Under the pieces are notes generated by a model. The model saw only the letters and a program-made list of their open reading frames with translations. It ran no database searches and was not told where the DNA came from. A stretch of DNA of 64,000 nt from Xestospongia muta (lineage: Eukaryota; Porifera; Demospongiae; Haplosclerida; Petrosiidae). Both the position numbers and the translations under genes were made by a program. The DNA is taken from contig OY848918.1 of the NCBI GenBank assembly GCA_963693285.1, forward strand, positions 5,709,876 to 5,773,875. Reading direction: 5' to 3'. Shown here one piece after another: positions 1-15,800 of the stretch. Position 1 is the first letter of the stretch. Each line of letters begins with the position of its first letter.

Positions 1-471
1 CTGTGAGGCAGAGGTGGCTACTTCATTAATACTGGTTATCTTGTGATCAGCAATGGCAGAAAATTTCTTATGAACGTTGATACATTCCTGACAGAGAAAC
101 TTGGTACATTCCTTACAGTAACCTATGGCATCAGTTATAATACAGTTATCACAGGTTACCTGTTGATGTCCTGACACTTTTATCATTAGATTGTGAACAT
201 CCATGAGGTTGTTAACTTGGAAAGCTGCAGGAAAGCCAGCTACTCCTATTGGTTGAGGTAACTGGGTACAATGACGACAAGTGGGACAAGTGATATAGTT
301 ATCTCTTTGAGGATCCAATGGTAGACCCTCCAGACATTGTTGACAGAAAGAATGAAAACAAGGCAAGATCTTAGGATTGGTATAGAGGTCAAGACATATA
401 TCACAGGTGAGCTGTTCCTCTAGCTTCTTGAGAGCTGTAGGGGAGGTACTGGGTACTGCTTTCTCTGTCAT
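1..471 (-). CDS. TRIM-NHL protein, N-terminal part (runs off left edge)
   Basis: The ATG is at 471-469 and the frame is open to base 1, giving 157 residues. It starts MTEKAVPSTS. A C3HC4 RING finger follows from about residue 24 (CDICLDLYTNPK, then CFHSFCQQC, then CPTCRHC), then a first B-box (CDNC...CKEC...CQEC). The sequence is closely related to the three TRIM-NHL genes at 53.7-62.7 kb, so coiled coil, filamin-type and NHL parts are expected beyond the edge. RING-bearing members are usually E3 ubiquitin ligases; that role is inferred. It lies at the opposite end of the window from its paralogues but on the same strand. Confidence 0.85.
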   Translation of the reverse strand, partial: MTEKAVPSTSPTALKKLEEQLTCDICLDLYTNPKILPCFHSFCQQCLEGLPLDPQRDNYITCPTCRHCTQLPQPIGVAGFPAAFQVNNLMDVHNLMIKVSGHQQVTCDNCIITDAIGYCKECTKFLCQECINVHKKFSAIADHKITSINEVATSASQ

Positions 472-1408
472 AATAAGATGTAGTGAGAAATGTGGGTTAA
501 AATCAAGTTTATAAGAGAATTTAATAATCTCTTGGGAAAATTAAAGTAGTAAAGAGTTTGTTGACAATACACAATAAGGCCAAGAGAGCTAGAGTAGTAA
601 TACTATTATTGCTTGGGTGACTGCTCTACAGCATTACTCAATGCATTCACAAGGTTTGTTGAAGGTCACAGAAAAGTGTATATAGACTAGTGCCAGATAC
701 GTCTTCATATCATAACATATAATGTGAGTAAGGACCACATAATTATGAAGATAATAGTTTTAGCATGCATGTAAATGTTATTGAATACTTGTGAATGACT
801 GGTTGATCTGGGTGCAAATGTCACTATAAATTGAACTATAGCGAATCATAATGATCTGATATTATGTGTGATTTTTGATTTATGCTGACATAGTACCTTG
901 ACATACACAGAATGTCAAACTGCATATATGTAGCTTGCAGGTGTATCATTTACAATGCATATAATGTATAGTACCTATAAACGAACAATAATTGTGCCTT
1001 GAACACGCAGGAACCAGTACCAGTTAAGCTCAAATCAAAAAAGTAGCAAAAAGTCCATTACTACTAACTTGTTACAAATAGTGTGTTGTAATTTCTGAGA
1101 AGGAATAACGACACAGCTGCTGTTGTCTGCAAATGGACAATAGGAAACACTTGACCTAATACTGAGCTTTGTTGATTAACAATGCAGTACTCATAGACCT
1201 TTTCCATTTCTTCCCTATTTTCAGTCTCACTCTCTCTGTGCTATCTAAAATTGTTTATGTAAATATAAAACAAACACAGACACACTAATCAGAAACAAGA
1301 CAACAAAAATTAGATAAAGTCAGGCTTAATAATATGTTGTCAATGAAATAATGTAGGTATTTTCATACTATGTTGGTATATATTCCTGTGTGTATGGTTA
1401 ATGGTTAG
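472..1408. other. Intergenic stretch without recognised gene
   Basis: This AT-rich stretch lies between the TRIM start (471) and the receptor stop codon (1409). It should hold the TRIM promoter and the 3' UTR of the receptor on the minus strand. I see no open frame with family similarity and no RNA gene. Confidence 0.5.
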
Positions 1409-4400
1409 TTAGAAGATCTCTGCATTCGTGGAGTCCATAGACAGCCGGAGTTGACGACCTGCTTTAGATGACAAGTCTAGCTCCTGTAAACTAATTATGT
1501 TATCTAATCCCAAGGACTGCCTTTTTAATTTGTCCTTCATTTCTTTCTTCTTTTCTTTCTCTAATTTTTTCTGCTGTTTCTGTTGCTCCTTCTTCATTTT
1601 GGCATCTCTCTTTTCTTTCTCTTTCCTCTTCCTCTCTTGTTCCTTTTGCTTCTCCTTCAAAACTTTTGAGCGTTTCTTTTGAATATGAGCTGGTGAGACA
1701 CGAGCATACAAGTGGGTCTCATCATCGGTTTCCTCTTCCTCCTCTTCCTCTTCTTCCTCTTCCTCTTCATCCTCTTCTTCTTCCACTATTTCCAATGAGG
1801 GTCTCCCACGTCTCTGGACAGGTGGTTCATCATCTTCTTCAGAATCTTCATCTTCTTCCTCCTGTTGCCGTCGTTGTTGTCTTCCCTTAGTGTGACGTGG
1901 TTTAATAACGACAGGCTATGGAGAGGAAATATATATCAATTATGTATATTACATTTAATTAGAAATATATGGTGTGTTACCACACCCACCATTTCAATTG
2001 GTAGATCATCTTCATCTTCCTCCTGTTGCTGTTGCTGCTGCCCTCCTTTAGTGTGACGTGGTTTAATAACGACAGGCTGCAGAAAGGAAATATAATTATT
2101 CTTTGAATTACATGTGTTCCATTAATTAGGAGTATGTAACCACACCCACCATTTCAACGGGGAGATCTTCGTCTTCATCTTCACTTTGATTTTTTCCTTC
2201 CACATTGTGACGTGGCTTTATTACAACAGGCTGCAAAAAATATATGGTTAATTATAAGATATATAGTATATTACAACACTTACCATTTCAACAGGTAAGT
2301 CATCATCCATGTCATCATATATAGAACTACTAACAGATTCCTTCTTTTTTGGAGCTGATCTAGTTTTCTGGGTCTTCACATCAGTTGGATCTTCATAGAT
2401 TCCACCGGAACTAGACTTGCTGTCTCTTGGAACAAATCCATCTCGACGTGAGTCTTTCTGTGATGTATTATTCTTAGCTCTTCTCTGAGGTATTTTCTTG
2501 TTGTCAACTAGAAACTCATCAGGATCATCATAAGGGTTAAATCTGGGAGTTATGAAATCAATGAAAGCAATCATTTAAGGAACATACTCGCTACTCGTGG
2601 TTGATTCCCTAGTTTTGACTGAAATAACCTTTGCCCCAGATTTCTTTTTCTTAGCCACATCTCCCGGTTGAATGACCTGGAAATTAACAATAATTGCATT
2701 TCAATTCAAGTATCATTTCAGTTTACCTTTGGATGAGAAGGAATAGTTGTACCATCAGAACGATGAAGGGTAAATTTCCCCTTGGAGGAACTATCAATAT
2801 TGGGAGAAATTTCAGGCATGGGATCGCTGACACTGAGGGAGAAATCAATTGTATATATTGCCAAATAATGAACTTACTCAGGTTTATTCTTTCGTTGTTT
2901 TTTCCTTGTCTTACGCTCAAATCCTTCTTCTCCTTTTCTGGGTGAATAGAGTTGGGCTTTTTTGATGCGAGAGATACATACATAACAAAGCAACCCTAAC
3001 AAGACTAGTAAGACAACTAGAATAATTACACCAATTGGAATAGTGATTCCAAGAACAAGAACTAAAGGAAATGCTGTGGAGAAAATAGACAGCTAATAAA
3101 TATACTGGATGTAGACCATAAGGAACATGGATAGCTGATAATAATTATGCATGATATTCTTTCAGTTAGAAACTGACAGGAGAGAGGATAGTTGTATTAG
3201 TATTTGTAATACCTCTCTTTGTGGTAGCACGAACAATTCTACTCCTTGGTCCTCCACCCACTACAGTGTATGCTTGCATTTGAATATCATAGGACGCTCC
3301 TCCTTTGAGGTCGGTGATGTTAAAGCGGAAACTGTCTGCAGTGTTGTTGACAGGTATGTAACCTATGACAGTGTAATTGGATGTTGTGTTTGTAGAATTG
3401 TTTGGAGTCTCGCGATAAAAGATAGTGTAGTTCACAATGATACCGTTCTGATCAAAACGCTCAAGAGGCTGAAAGTTAGAGAAGTAATCATCGATAAATT
3501 AGTGTATGTTACTAGTAAAAGACACTTACCAACCAAAACAACTCCAGAGTTTCAATAAATGGTGTCAATGTAATATTCTGTGGAGTTCCTGAAGGGGCTA
3601 TAAAATTATTATATTAACTCTCTTATAGTAAAATTATCCACATTGTACCTGCTTCATTAGTGAACTCAGATATTATAGCACCTAGTCCCTCCACATTACC
3701 GGCATATGCACCTCTGATTTCAAATTCATACTCAGTGTATTCCTCCAGATTTGTGAGGAAAGCAGATAGCCCAATTGAGTTGAACACCGATCTTTCATTG
3801 AGATCTTTTACACCATAGTGAACATTGTACGAAAGTAGTTTTCCCGAGAGAAGTGGATTTGGAGGGTTCCATCTTAGTTGCATTTGTGTTGCTCCAATAG
3901 GATTAGCTATTGGATTCTGAGGTGCAGCACCACGGATCTCAACCTGAACAGTTGCATTGTTAGTACCTACAATGTTTGTACCTCTACAGAGGAAGGTACC
4001 AGCTTGAGTAGCTTGTATGCTGGCTATGTGTAGGAGCCCAGTGACTGGGTCAAACTGTGAAGAATGAGAGTGAGGAAGGGAAGAGTGGGAGAGAAGGAGA
4101 GTGAAGAAGATAAGACTCATAGTACTATTAAACTTACAAAATTATTAGCAGATTCTCCATTTGGAAGAAACATCTCAATCTGAGGACTCGGTCTGCCAGT
4201 AGCAGCACAAGTAATAGTGAGATTGGAATCCAAGATGGCCATCACATTAGTCCGAGACAGAGTTACAACTGGCAATACATATACTGTAATAAACTGAGCA
4301 ACTGTAGATGCTCCATATGCATTTGAAGGACGACAAATAAAGTCCATTTGGTCATCACCTTGAACTGGAGATATCACCAACTCTCCATTGGAATCAACAG

Positions 4401-7245
4401 AAAATCTTGAAGGATCTAATGTCTGAAAATTTGGACCAAACCATTCAAAAGTTGGAGCAGGAAAGTTGTAGAATATGTGACATTGTAAGCGATATGTCAT
4501 GCCAGCCGTAAGAATGACTGGTGTAATATTAACAGCCAATGGTACACCTGTAACAGTAAAAAAAACTATAGCAATAGCAAACAAGTTTTGTATCAAACCT
4601 TCTACTCTAATTCTTGCTGTTCGATTCACACTGCTCACTCGATTGTCTGCCAAACATCGGTAATATCCAGAATCATTACGTTGGGTATTAAGAAGTCGAA
4701 AGCCATTGTTCTCAATACGATAAAAGGCCCCTAAAGCCATACAACACACATCAAAGCACCATAATATACACCAAAACCAATTACTAATCCATAGTGGACA
4801 CTTTTGTACCTCTGACAGTGTTCTTATTAGAATGTCATTCATGAAAATTTCCACATCAACACAGTAGGCATACACATGCATTCTTACATACATACTTACC
4901 GATGGGTTGCAGTTGTGTCTCTGCTCCTCCTGTTTCTTCTGTCTTGTACCAGCTAACAGCAGGTTGAGGTATACCATTTACAACACATGGTATAATGATC
5001 TCCCTATTTTGAGTGATGTTTAACTCAACAGGACCAGACACGATCGAAGCTTTAACTAGAGTAAAACATGAACATTAAACTCAATAAATTGTTTTCACTC
5101 TTACCTCCTACAATAACTTGAAGAGACACAAAATCAAAGACATAATTGTTAGTAACGTTACACCAATAGAGGCCATTATCACTGAACACTGCATTAAATA
5201 CAGTCAGTGACCAAATTGAGGATGAAGGTTGTGTCAACAGTATCCTACCACTCCCAGTGAGTTTAGTATTGTTGTGATACCAAGAGACTGTTGTACCGGG
5301 CAGAGTGCTGATGTTACATGAGATAGAAATAGTGCTTCCGAGAGGTAGATAGTAATCATCATGTGGAGAAATAGAGTTAACATGTGGAGGAACTAGAAAG
5401 AAAATTTGTATAGAATTAATGTAACTAATAAACAGTAATATCCCATACATCAGTATGAATGTTTAGGAATGGAATTTTCTAATGTTTGGTTCTTACTTGT
5501 AACAGTGACTGTAGCTGTTGTTGTGTTGGTGCCTACAGAATTTGAAGCACTACAAATGTAAGCGCCATCATCGCTGCTGGACACACTGTATAGATGTAGA
5601 CCCTGAGAAGTGATCACAGCTTGAGACTGGATAGGGCTACCATCACTTTTAGACCAGGTTACTGTTGGGGTTGGATATCCTTCAGCCATACACTGTAGTA
5701 GTACATCTTGTCCATAGCTAACTAATACATTTGAAGGTTTTATGGTAAATGTTGGAATTGCTATAGTAGATTAAAATGAAGTGAAAGCAAAAAGTCAAGA
5801 TAAATGTAATATTACCATTAATTGTTAAGTGATAATCATCTGTACCAGTTCCACCAAGATTAACAGCTATGCACTGATAGGTACCTGCATCGCTAGTTTG
5901 AAGATTTCCAACTAAGTTCAGCTTGTTATCAATGGAATTTACCTATAGTGTCATTTTAATTATTTAATATCTCTCTCTCCACATACACACACCTCTGCTC
6001 CATCAGGACCTCTCCAAATAATATCACCAGGATCCCCAGATGTTATTGAACATGAAGGTGATTCAGTTAAAGTCAGTTCTGAACCAGCAAGTTTTGTTCC
6101 AGATGTAGGAGAGACACTAACCACAGGAGGACCTACGAAAAAAACAAAATAATCACTTGTTTTCTTTATTTTTTACATACGGATAACATCCACAAAAATG
6201 GAGTCACCCCCAAATCCTCCACCTGTACTGTTAGCATTGCAAGTATAAGTGCTTTCATTTGATTGTGTTACAGAAGTGAAAGAGAGAGTAGCTCCATCAG
6301 ATGATTTGGAGACTCCCTGCGTAAGTTCAGCTGGGTTTCTTATGAGAAACAAACAATGTAAATGCAATGATAATGACTCTTTCTCTTACCCGGATTTTAG
6401 CCAACGAATGTATGTAATACTTTTTCCTTGGACTGTACAGTGTAGTATAAAATTACTTCCTAATCCCACTTGATAAACAGATCCTTCAGTAATGGTCACA
6501 ACTGGATTAGAAACAGCTATATGGAAGAAATGAACACGTGTCATCATGAGATGTACTTGAAGTTACTTTTACCTGTTACTGTTAGCTTTGCATTAGTAGA
6601 GTTTTTACCATAAATGTTAGTAGCAGTACATTTATAAAAACCATTATTTGATATCTGAGCATTATTGATGGTAAGTGTGTTGGTACTGATAACATATTGA
6701 CCACCAGTACTCAAAGTTTGTCCATTAAAGCTCCATGAGATAGTAGGGAAGGGATTCCCTTGTACAGAGCACGTGAAAACTGCAGTTCCTCCAACAGCCA
6801 CTGATATTGGCTGTAAGAGAGTTGTGAAGGCAGGCAAACCAACCACTATTAAGGTACCAACTGTACTAATAGAGGATGGGTTCTCATTATTGTCCTGAGC
6901 CACACATTGATAGGTACCGGCATCAGAGTATTGTACATTATTGATTTTATAAGTAGACAATCCTGTGGTTGTGTTGTAGGCAATTTGAATGCCAGGACCT
7001 GGAAAATTAGGATCTATAGGATTTTGATTTTTCAGCCAGACTACTACAGGTGGTAATGGAGGATCATTGTGTATTCTACAAGATAGAGTAAAGGGTTGGT
7101 TGGTCAGTACTGTTGAATTGGATGGATTGTCAATAAAATCACTTAGACAGCCTGAAACAAGAGAAAAGGAGAGGATAATAACAATACAATATATCAACAA
7201 TTGCTTACCATGAACAAGAACTAATGCCACAAGAAGTAAAAACAT
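1409..7245 (-). CDS. Ig/FN3 transmembrane receptor (9 Ig, 2 FN3), multi-exon
   Basis: The start is the ATG at 7245, giving signal peptide MFLLLVALVLVHG; exon 1 is 7245-7209 and exon 2 (two Ig domains) starts at 7151. Going down: Ig1-2 (7151-6573), Ig3 (about 6520-6175, two exons), Ig4 (6132-5815, two exons), Ig5 (5762-5500), Ig6 (5392-5105), Ig7 (about 5056-4610, two exons), Ig8 (4550-4275), Ig9 (4274-3930, split), FN3-1 (3930-3650), FN3-2 (3600-3215). The Ig domains show the usual Cys...Trp...D-x-G-x-Y-x-C pattern. A transmembrane helix (VLVLGITIPIGVIILVVLLV) is at about 3070-3000, then a Lys/Arg stop-transfer. The tail has charged exons, three repeated exons beginning PVVIKPRH, and a last exon with a Glu run and a Lys/Glu coiled coil ending at the stop (1411-1409). 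Splice phases agree wherever checked. It is probably an adhesion or recognition receptor; ligand unknown. I estimate about 1450 residues. It cannot be assigned to a named vertebrate family. Confidence 0.8.
1915..2230 (-). repeat. Tandemly triplicated exon in receptor tail
   Basis: Three successive coding exons start with the same eight residues, PVVIKPRH: 2230-2150 (27 codons), 2076-1990 (29 codons) and the 5' part of the last exon from 1915. The first two end in DLPVEM and DLPIEM, and the exon before them (ending about 2284) also ends DLPVEM. All junctions are phase 0, so units can be added or lost without breaking the frame. The introns between them also resemble each other (donor GTGGGTGTGG in two). 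This indicates exon duplication within the gene. Confidence 0.9.
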
Positions 7246-7300
7246 CTTCAATGCATTACTTGGTAATTGATAAGTTTATCTTTTAAAATTACTACAAAAT

Positions 7301-7347
7301 ATTGAGCCACACCCTGTTTATGTAAACCACACAGGGTGGGGCTCAAT
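7301..7347. promoter_or_regulatory. Inverted repeat upstream of Ig receptor start
   Basis: Arms 7301-7317 and 7331-7347 match at 16 of 17 bases around a 13-base loop. The element lies 56-102 bases upstream of the receptor ATG (7245), so in its promoter or 5' UTR. A copy with the same arms is retained in the duplicated block at about 10743-10787, although the gene fragment there is dead. Its function is unknown. Confidence 0.6.
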
Positions 7348-7554
7348 ACACCTATTAACCACCCACGATAGCAATTCGCAAATGTTCATCTCATGAATAG
7401 CTTAACTATTAAAAGTTAATAAACAAATTCGCTTAAAAATAATTATCAAGTGATACATGTTTAAAGATGACGTGTATAGCAAATCAGCAGAAAAAAACTA
7501 ATAGAGGAATACAAGTAATACTATAATGTTTAAAGTCAAAGATAAGGGCAGAAT

Positions 7555-9142
<1,588 letters not shown>

Positions 9143-9281
9143 TTTGGCTTCGAGAATTAGTAGTAGTGTTAACCACACAGGGATAAAAGACTTGGAAAAT
9201 GTCCACAGAGAAGAAGAATGCCTGCAAACGACTTTGTAACGGGGTCTTTGCAAGAATGATATGCGCGCTCAAAAGCGTTTC

Positions 9282-9345
9282 CTTTTATACTACTAATACC
9301 ATAGCAACGCAATAGAAACGCCTAGACAAATTCAAACTGACCAAT
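9282..9345 (-). promoter_or_regulatory. Core promoter motifs of tubulin copy 1
   Basis: On the minus strand there is TATAAAAG at 9289-9282 and an ATTGG (CCAAT box) at 9345-9341, about 140 and 200 bases upstream of the ATG. Copy 2 keeps both motifs at the same spacing, which supports them as functional. The transcription start is not determined. Confidence 0.6.
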
Positions 9346-9537
9346 AAGATTTCCCACAATAAATACGTAGCAATACAGCTAGTTATTATAGTTATTAACT
9401 AATCATCACCTGATTTTATTCATAGATTTGTTGTGTGTTCAAATACATAATATGGGTGGAGCTGGTTCTAAAGCACCCACCCAAAATCACAAGCAATGAT
9501 TATTGGTTTATTGAAAAGACAGAAGAGAACCTGGGAA

Positions 9538-9664
9538 ATGTCTACATCAATAGGGCAGAAAAAGAGTAGAGCTGAGCTGATACTAGTAGTAGTTTTCATA
9601 GTATTAAAAAGATGGCACTACTCTATCAAACACAAACAGCATTATAATTACAACTGTAGTTTGG
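9538..9664 (+). pseudogene. Relic of 5' end of the 13-Ig receptor gene
   Basis: Bases 9421-9605 match the promoter and signal-peptide exon of the plus-strand receptor (12776-12957), including the ATG (9538) and the coding of GRAELILVVVF-like residues (here with Ser for Gly). After an internal deletion the sequence continues with part of its second Ig exon (like 13558-13612). It then joins directly, at about 9662, to sequence from the other Ig gene. The fragment cannot encode a receptor. It marks the right end of duplicated block 1. Confidence 0.85.
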
Positions 9665-10685
9665 ACCTCTCCAAATAATATCACCAGTATATCCAGATAT
9701 TATTGAACATAAAGGTGACTCAGTTAAAGTCAGTTGTGAACCAGCAAGTTTTATTCCAATTGTAGGAAAGACACTAACCACAGGGGGACCTACAAAAAAG
9801 ATAAAATAATCACATGTTTTCTTTATTTTTTACATACGGATAACATCCACAAAAATGGAGTCTCCCCCAAATCCTCCACCTGTACTGTTAGCATTGCAAG
9901 TATAAGTGCTTTCATTTGATTGTGATACAGAAGTGAAAAAGAGTGTAGCTCCATTAGATGGTTTGGAGACTCCTTTGTGCAAGTTCAGCTGGGTTTCTGA
10001 TAGGAAACAAACAATGTAATTGTGATGAGAATGACTTTTTCTCTTACCCGAATTTACCCAATGAATGTATGTAATACTTTTTCCTTGGACTGTACAGTGT
10101 ATTATAAAATTACTTCCTAATTCCACTTAATAAATAAATCATTCAGTAATGGTCACAACTGGATTAGAAACAGCTTTATGGAAGAAATGAAGAGGTCTCA
10201 TCATGAGATGTACTTGAAGTTACTTTTTACCTATTACTATTAGCTTTGTATCAGTAGAGTTTTTACCATAAATGTTAGTAGCAGTACATTTATAAAAACT
10301 GTTATTTTATATCTGAGCATTATTGATGGTAAGTATGTTGTTAATAACGTATTGACCACCAGTACTCAAAGTTTGTCCATTAAAGCTCCATGAGATGCTA
10401 GGGAAGGGATTGCCTTGTACAGAGCATGTGAAAGCTGTAGTTCCTCCAACAGCCACTGATATTAGCTGACTACTACAGGTGGTAATGGAGGATCATTGTG
10501 TATTCTACAAGATAGAGTAAAGGGTTGGTTGCCTTGGTCAGTACTGTTGAGTTGGATGGATTGTCAATAAAATTACTTAGACAGCCTGAAACAAGAGAAA
10601 AGGAGAGTATAATAACAATACAATATATCAACAATTGCTTACTATGAACAAGAACTAATTAATGTCACAAGAAGTAAAAATATCT
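9664..10685 (-). pseudogene. Relic of 5' half of the 9-Ig receptor gene
   Basis: This region aligns with 6006-7245, part of Ig4 through Ig1 and the signal peptide. Visible lesions: the initiator ATG is now ATA (about 10684); the Ig2 part has TAA where the parent has TCA (about 10306); the Ig3 part has TGA where the parent has GGA (about 10140); and some 220 bp between Ig2 and Ig1 are missing (near 10468). It is the left end of duplicated block 2, followed by tubulin copy 2. Confidence 0.9.
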
Positions 10686-10991
10686 TCAATGCATTACTTG
10701 GTAATTGATAAATTTAATCTTTTTAAAATTACTACAAAAATATCAAGCCACACCCTGTTTATCTAAATCACACAGGGTGGGGCTCAGTACACCTATTCAA
10801 CAAGTTGGAACATCCACAATACAAATTACCAAACGTTTATATCAAGAATACCTTATTTAAAAGTTATAATAAACTCTCTTAATGATAATTTTTCAAGTGA
10901 TACATGATTGAGATGACTTGTAGAACACAACAAATAATAGAAGCAATACAAGTTATACTATAATATTTACAGTCAAAGATAAGGGTGGAAT

Positions 10992-12520
<1,529 letters not shown>

Positions 12521-12628
12521 TTTGGCTTGGAGATAGTAGTAGTTTTTCACAGAGAGAGAAAAACACCTGCAAACGACTTTGTAACGGGGTCTTTGCAAGA
12601 ATGACGTGCGTGCTCAAAAGACTTGTTT

Positions 12629-12694
12629 CTTTATATAATTTGATAAGACTATAGCAACACTATAGAAACGCCTAACAACTTCAAACTGACCAAT
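12629..12694 (-). promoter_or_regulatory. Core promoter motifs of tubulin copy 2
   Basis: On the minus strand there is TATATAAAG at 12637-12629 and ATTGG at 12694-12690, in the same order and spacing as in copy 1. The sequence between and around them is partly conserved. Confidence 0.55.
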
Positions 12695-12885
12695 AGGATT
12701 TCCCACATAAAACACATACAATACAGCTAGTTATTATAGTTATTAACTAATCATAACCTGATTTTATTCATAGATCTGTTGTGTGTTCAAAAACATAATA
12801 TGGGTGGATCTGGTTCTAAAGCACCCACCCAAAATCACAAGCAATGATTATTGGTTTATTGCAAAGATAGAAGAGAACCTGTAAA

Positions 12886-15800
12886 ATGTCTGCATCAATA
12901 GGGCAGAAAAAGGGTAGAGCTGAGCTGATACTAGTAGTAGTTTTCATAGCATCAAATATTGTCCCCTCTTCTGCAACTATAGGTAAGACAAATTGATCTT
13001 CATGACATGTTTAAATAGTCAAATACTTGGCATAAACATAGTTGTATGTCTGAGGAACTTATTGTATCTAGTAGCCATTGACTCATCTCACCTTAGTTTG
13101 AATAACTATTCATTCTATACTGTAGTTTTCTCACAAACACCTGATGATGTTTTGATAGCAGTTGGAAGCCAAGCTCAATTCACATGTAGCTTCTCTTCAA
13201 CAAATGCTGCTTCAGTTTCATGGGAAAAGGATGGAGTGACACTCCTCCCTTCATCTCGTATCACAATCAATAGTACTACCCTCACTATCAATCCCACAGA
13301 ATCAGAAGATAGTGGTACATACAGTTGTATAGTGACAGATCAAGTCAGTCAGGTTGCAGAAACAAGAAGTGCTAATTTAACTTTTGCATGTAAGTGTAGG
13401 AATTAATAAATATTAAATGACTACTCCTTGCCTCCTAGATATCCTTGATTCTTTCCTCATCAGTCCAGAAACTAAAACCGTCATGACAGGCTTAACTGTG
13501 TCATTATTCTGCTTGCACCGAGGCAGCCTTCCAGCTGCAACCATGGCCTGGGTCAAAGATGGCACTACTCTATCAAACACAAACAGCATTACAATTACAA
13601 CTGTAGTTTTGCAACATGCCAATCCACCGCAGACCAGCAGCTCAATTAGTATCAGTCCAACAGTTAAAGGAGACTCAGGAAGCTATGAATGTGTGGCTAC
13701 AAATAATCTTCTTCCTGATTCTCCAGTACGAAGTAGTATAGCAGAATTAATAGTGCTAGGTACGAGAAAATTCAATAAGATATATGATGATATAATATTG
13801 TTTTTTCTTTAGCTCAATTAGCTCCTCCTACTTTTATTATGCATCCGTCTCCTGTTACCTTGATTTCTGCTGGGCTAACAGCTGTGTTAGAATGTTCAGC
13901 TAGTGGTGAACCTGTACCTTCAATAATTTGGCAACATGAAGCAGTAAATGTGAACACTTCTCTAGATAAAGTAAGCTCAAGAATAATAAACCAGCTTTCT
14001 CCCGCTCATTCCAATTAAATAACAAAAATGTTATTAAAACTGTTAAGAAAACCTTGAGTACATGAGATTCATTAATAACTATATGTATCTTTAGATAACA
14101 GTGACAGCTGCTGGAGGCAATTCAACTCTCACTATAACTAATGTCCAACAGAGTGATGTGGGTAGTTATCGTTGCTTAGCTATTAACAGTCAGGGAATAG
14201 TGTACAGCAGTAATGCTGCACTACAAATAGCATGTAAGTAATAAACCATATACTTATATTTTACATGGAGTTAGCTATGTTGTGCTCCAATGTAAATATG
14301 GTTGAGATAAAGAGATCATGTCAAATTTGTAATAATTATTGTTTTACTGTAATTTAATTTTCTATTCTAGTTATCCAGCAGTCTTTCCAACTACCACCAC
14401 AAGATACATTTGGTATATTTGGCCAAGATGGCATCATCGAATGTTCTCCACCTTTAAGTGCTCCCCCTGCTGTTGTCTCATGGTTTAAAGGCTCAGTCCA
14501 AGTATTAGGCGCTCGATTTAGTATAGCTAGTAATGGGAGTCTTTTGATTTCATCAGTGGAATATGGAGACGAGGGTGATTATATATGTGCAGCTGTCAAT
14601 CAACTTTTAGATATCACTAGAACGAGTAACACTGTGCATTTCTCAGTATATGGTAGGTCATTGGGTCTAGTAATGTCTTAATGTATCACAGGGTCTTGTA
14701 ATATTAAGAAGTGGTCTTGTACATATACAGTGTAAATTCAATTGCATGCACAGATTCTGGATGCATAAAGTAATAATAACGTAATTGTTTCTTGTTATTC
14801 TTTCAGAGTTCCCAGTCATTACAAGTGAACTCCAGGATCTCCAGTTAGCCGAGGGTCTCGACTTCACTCTAGTATGTAATGCTACTGGTGTTCCAATGCC
14901 ACAGATCACTTGGTATAGAGATGATGTCCAACTCACATCATCTGATCCTACTCATTTGAAACTATCAGGGTATCAGCTGACAGTGTATAATGCATTAGTC
15001 CAAGATGAAGGGAATTATGTGTGTGTAGTGGATAATGCAGCTGGTAGTGATCAAGCTAATGCAACGATTGATGTTATACGTAAGTTATAAACTTCTTCAT
15101 GATTCAGTTTCGTTAGCTGTTATTCTTTCCTTGATTATCCATCTTTTACCATTAATCAATTCATTGTGTAATTATCTTAGTTCATTAACTTTTTTAATTT
15201 CTATAGCTATTCCAGTAATCACTATTGATTTTGTACAAGTAAGAGTAGAAGTTCTTTCTTCAGCTCTTCTCCCTTGCTATATCCAACCAGATGAATCTAT
15301 TACCATAACTTGGTCATTTAATGGAAATCCATTAACTCTTCCATTTCCTGGACGACAGCTGCTACAAAATGGTAGCTTATTAATACAGTCTGTTGCTAAG
15401 AGTCAAGAAGGAGATTACATTTGTACCGCAAGCAATTCTATTGGCAGTGATCAGGGAACAATACAGCTGGAAGTACAAGGTGGGGAAATAAGTTACCAAA
15501 ATATTTTAAAGAATTTTACAGCTGCTATTGATAAAATGTATGAGTAATTTTAACAGTGGAAAGATTTCCCCTATATACAATGTACCTGATTATCTTTTCT
15601 CTTTTCATAGTTGCTCCCTCAGCTACAGCCACTCAAAGCTCCTTAACGAAGACTCAAGGACAAACAGTACAGCTAACTTGTACTATCACAGGTGATCCCC
15701 ATCCAACGGTTACCTGGTACCATGATGGTGCTGTCCTTACCAATCCTCAACTAAGTAACAATGATAGTACATTGACATTAAGTCCAGTACTTAAGAGTCA

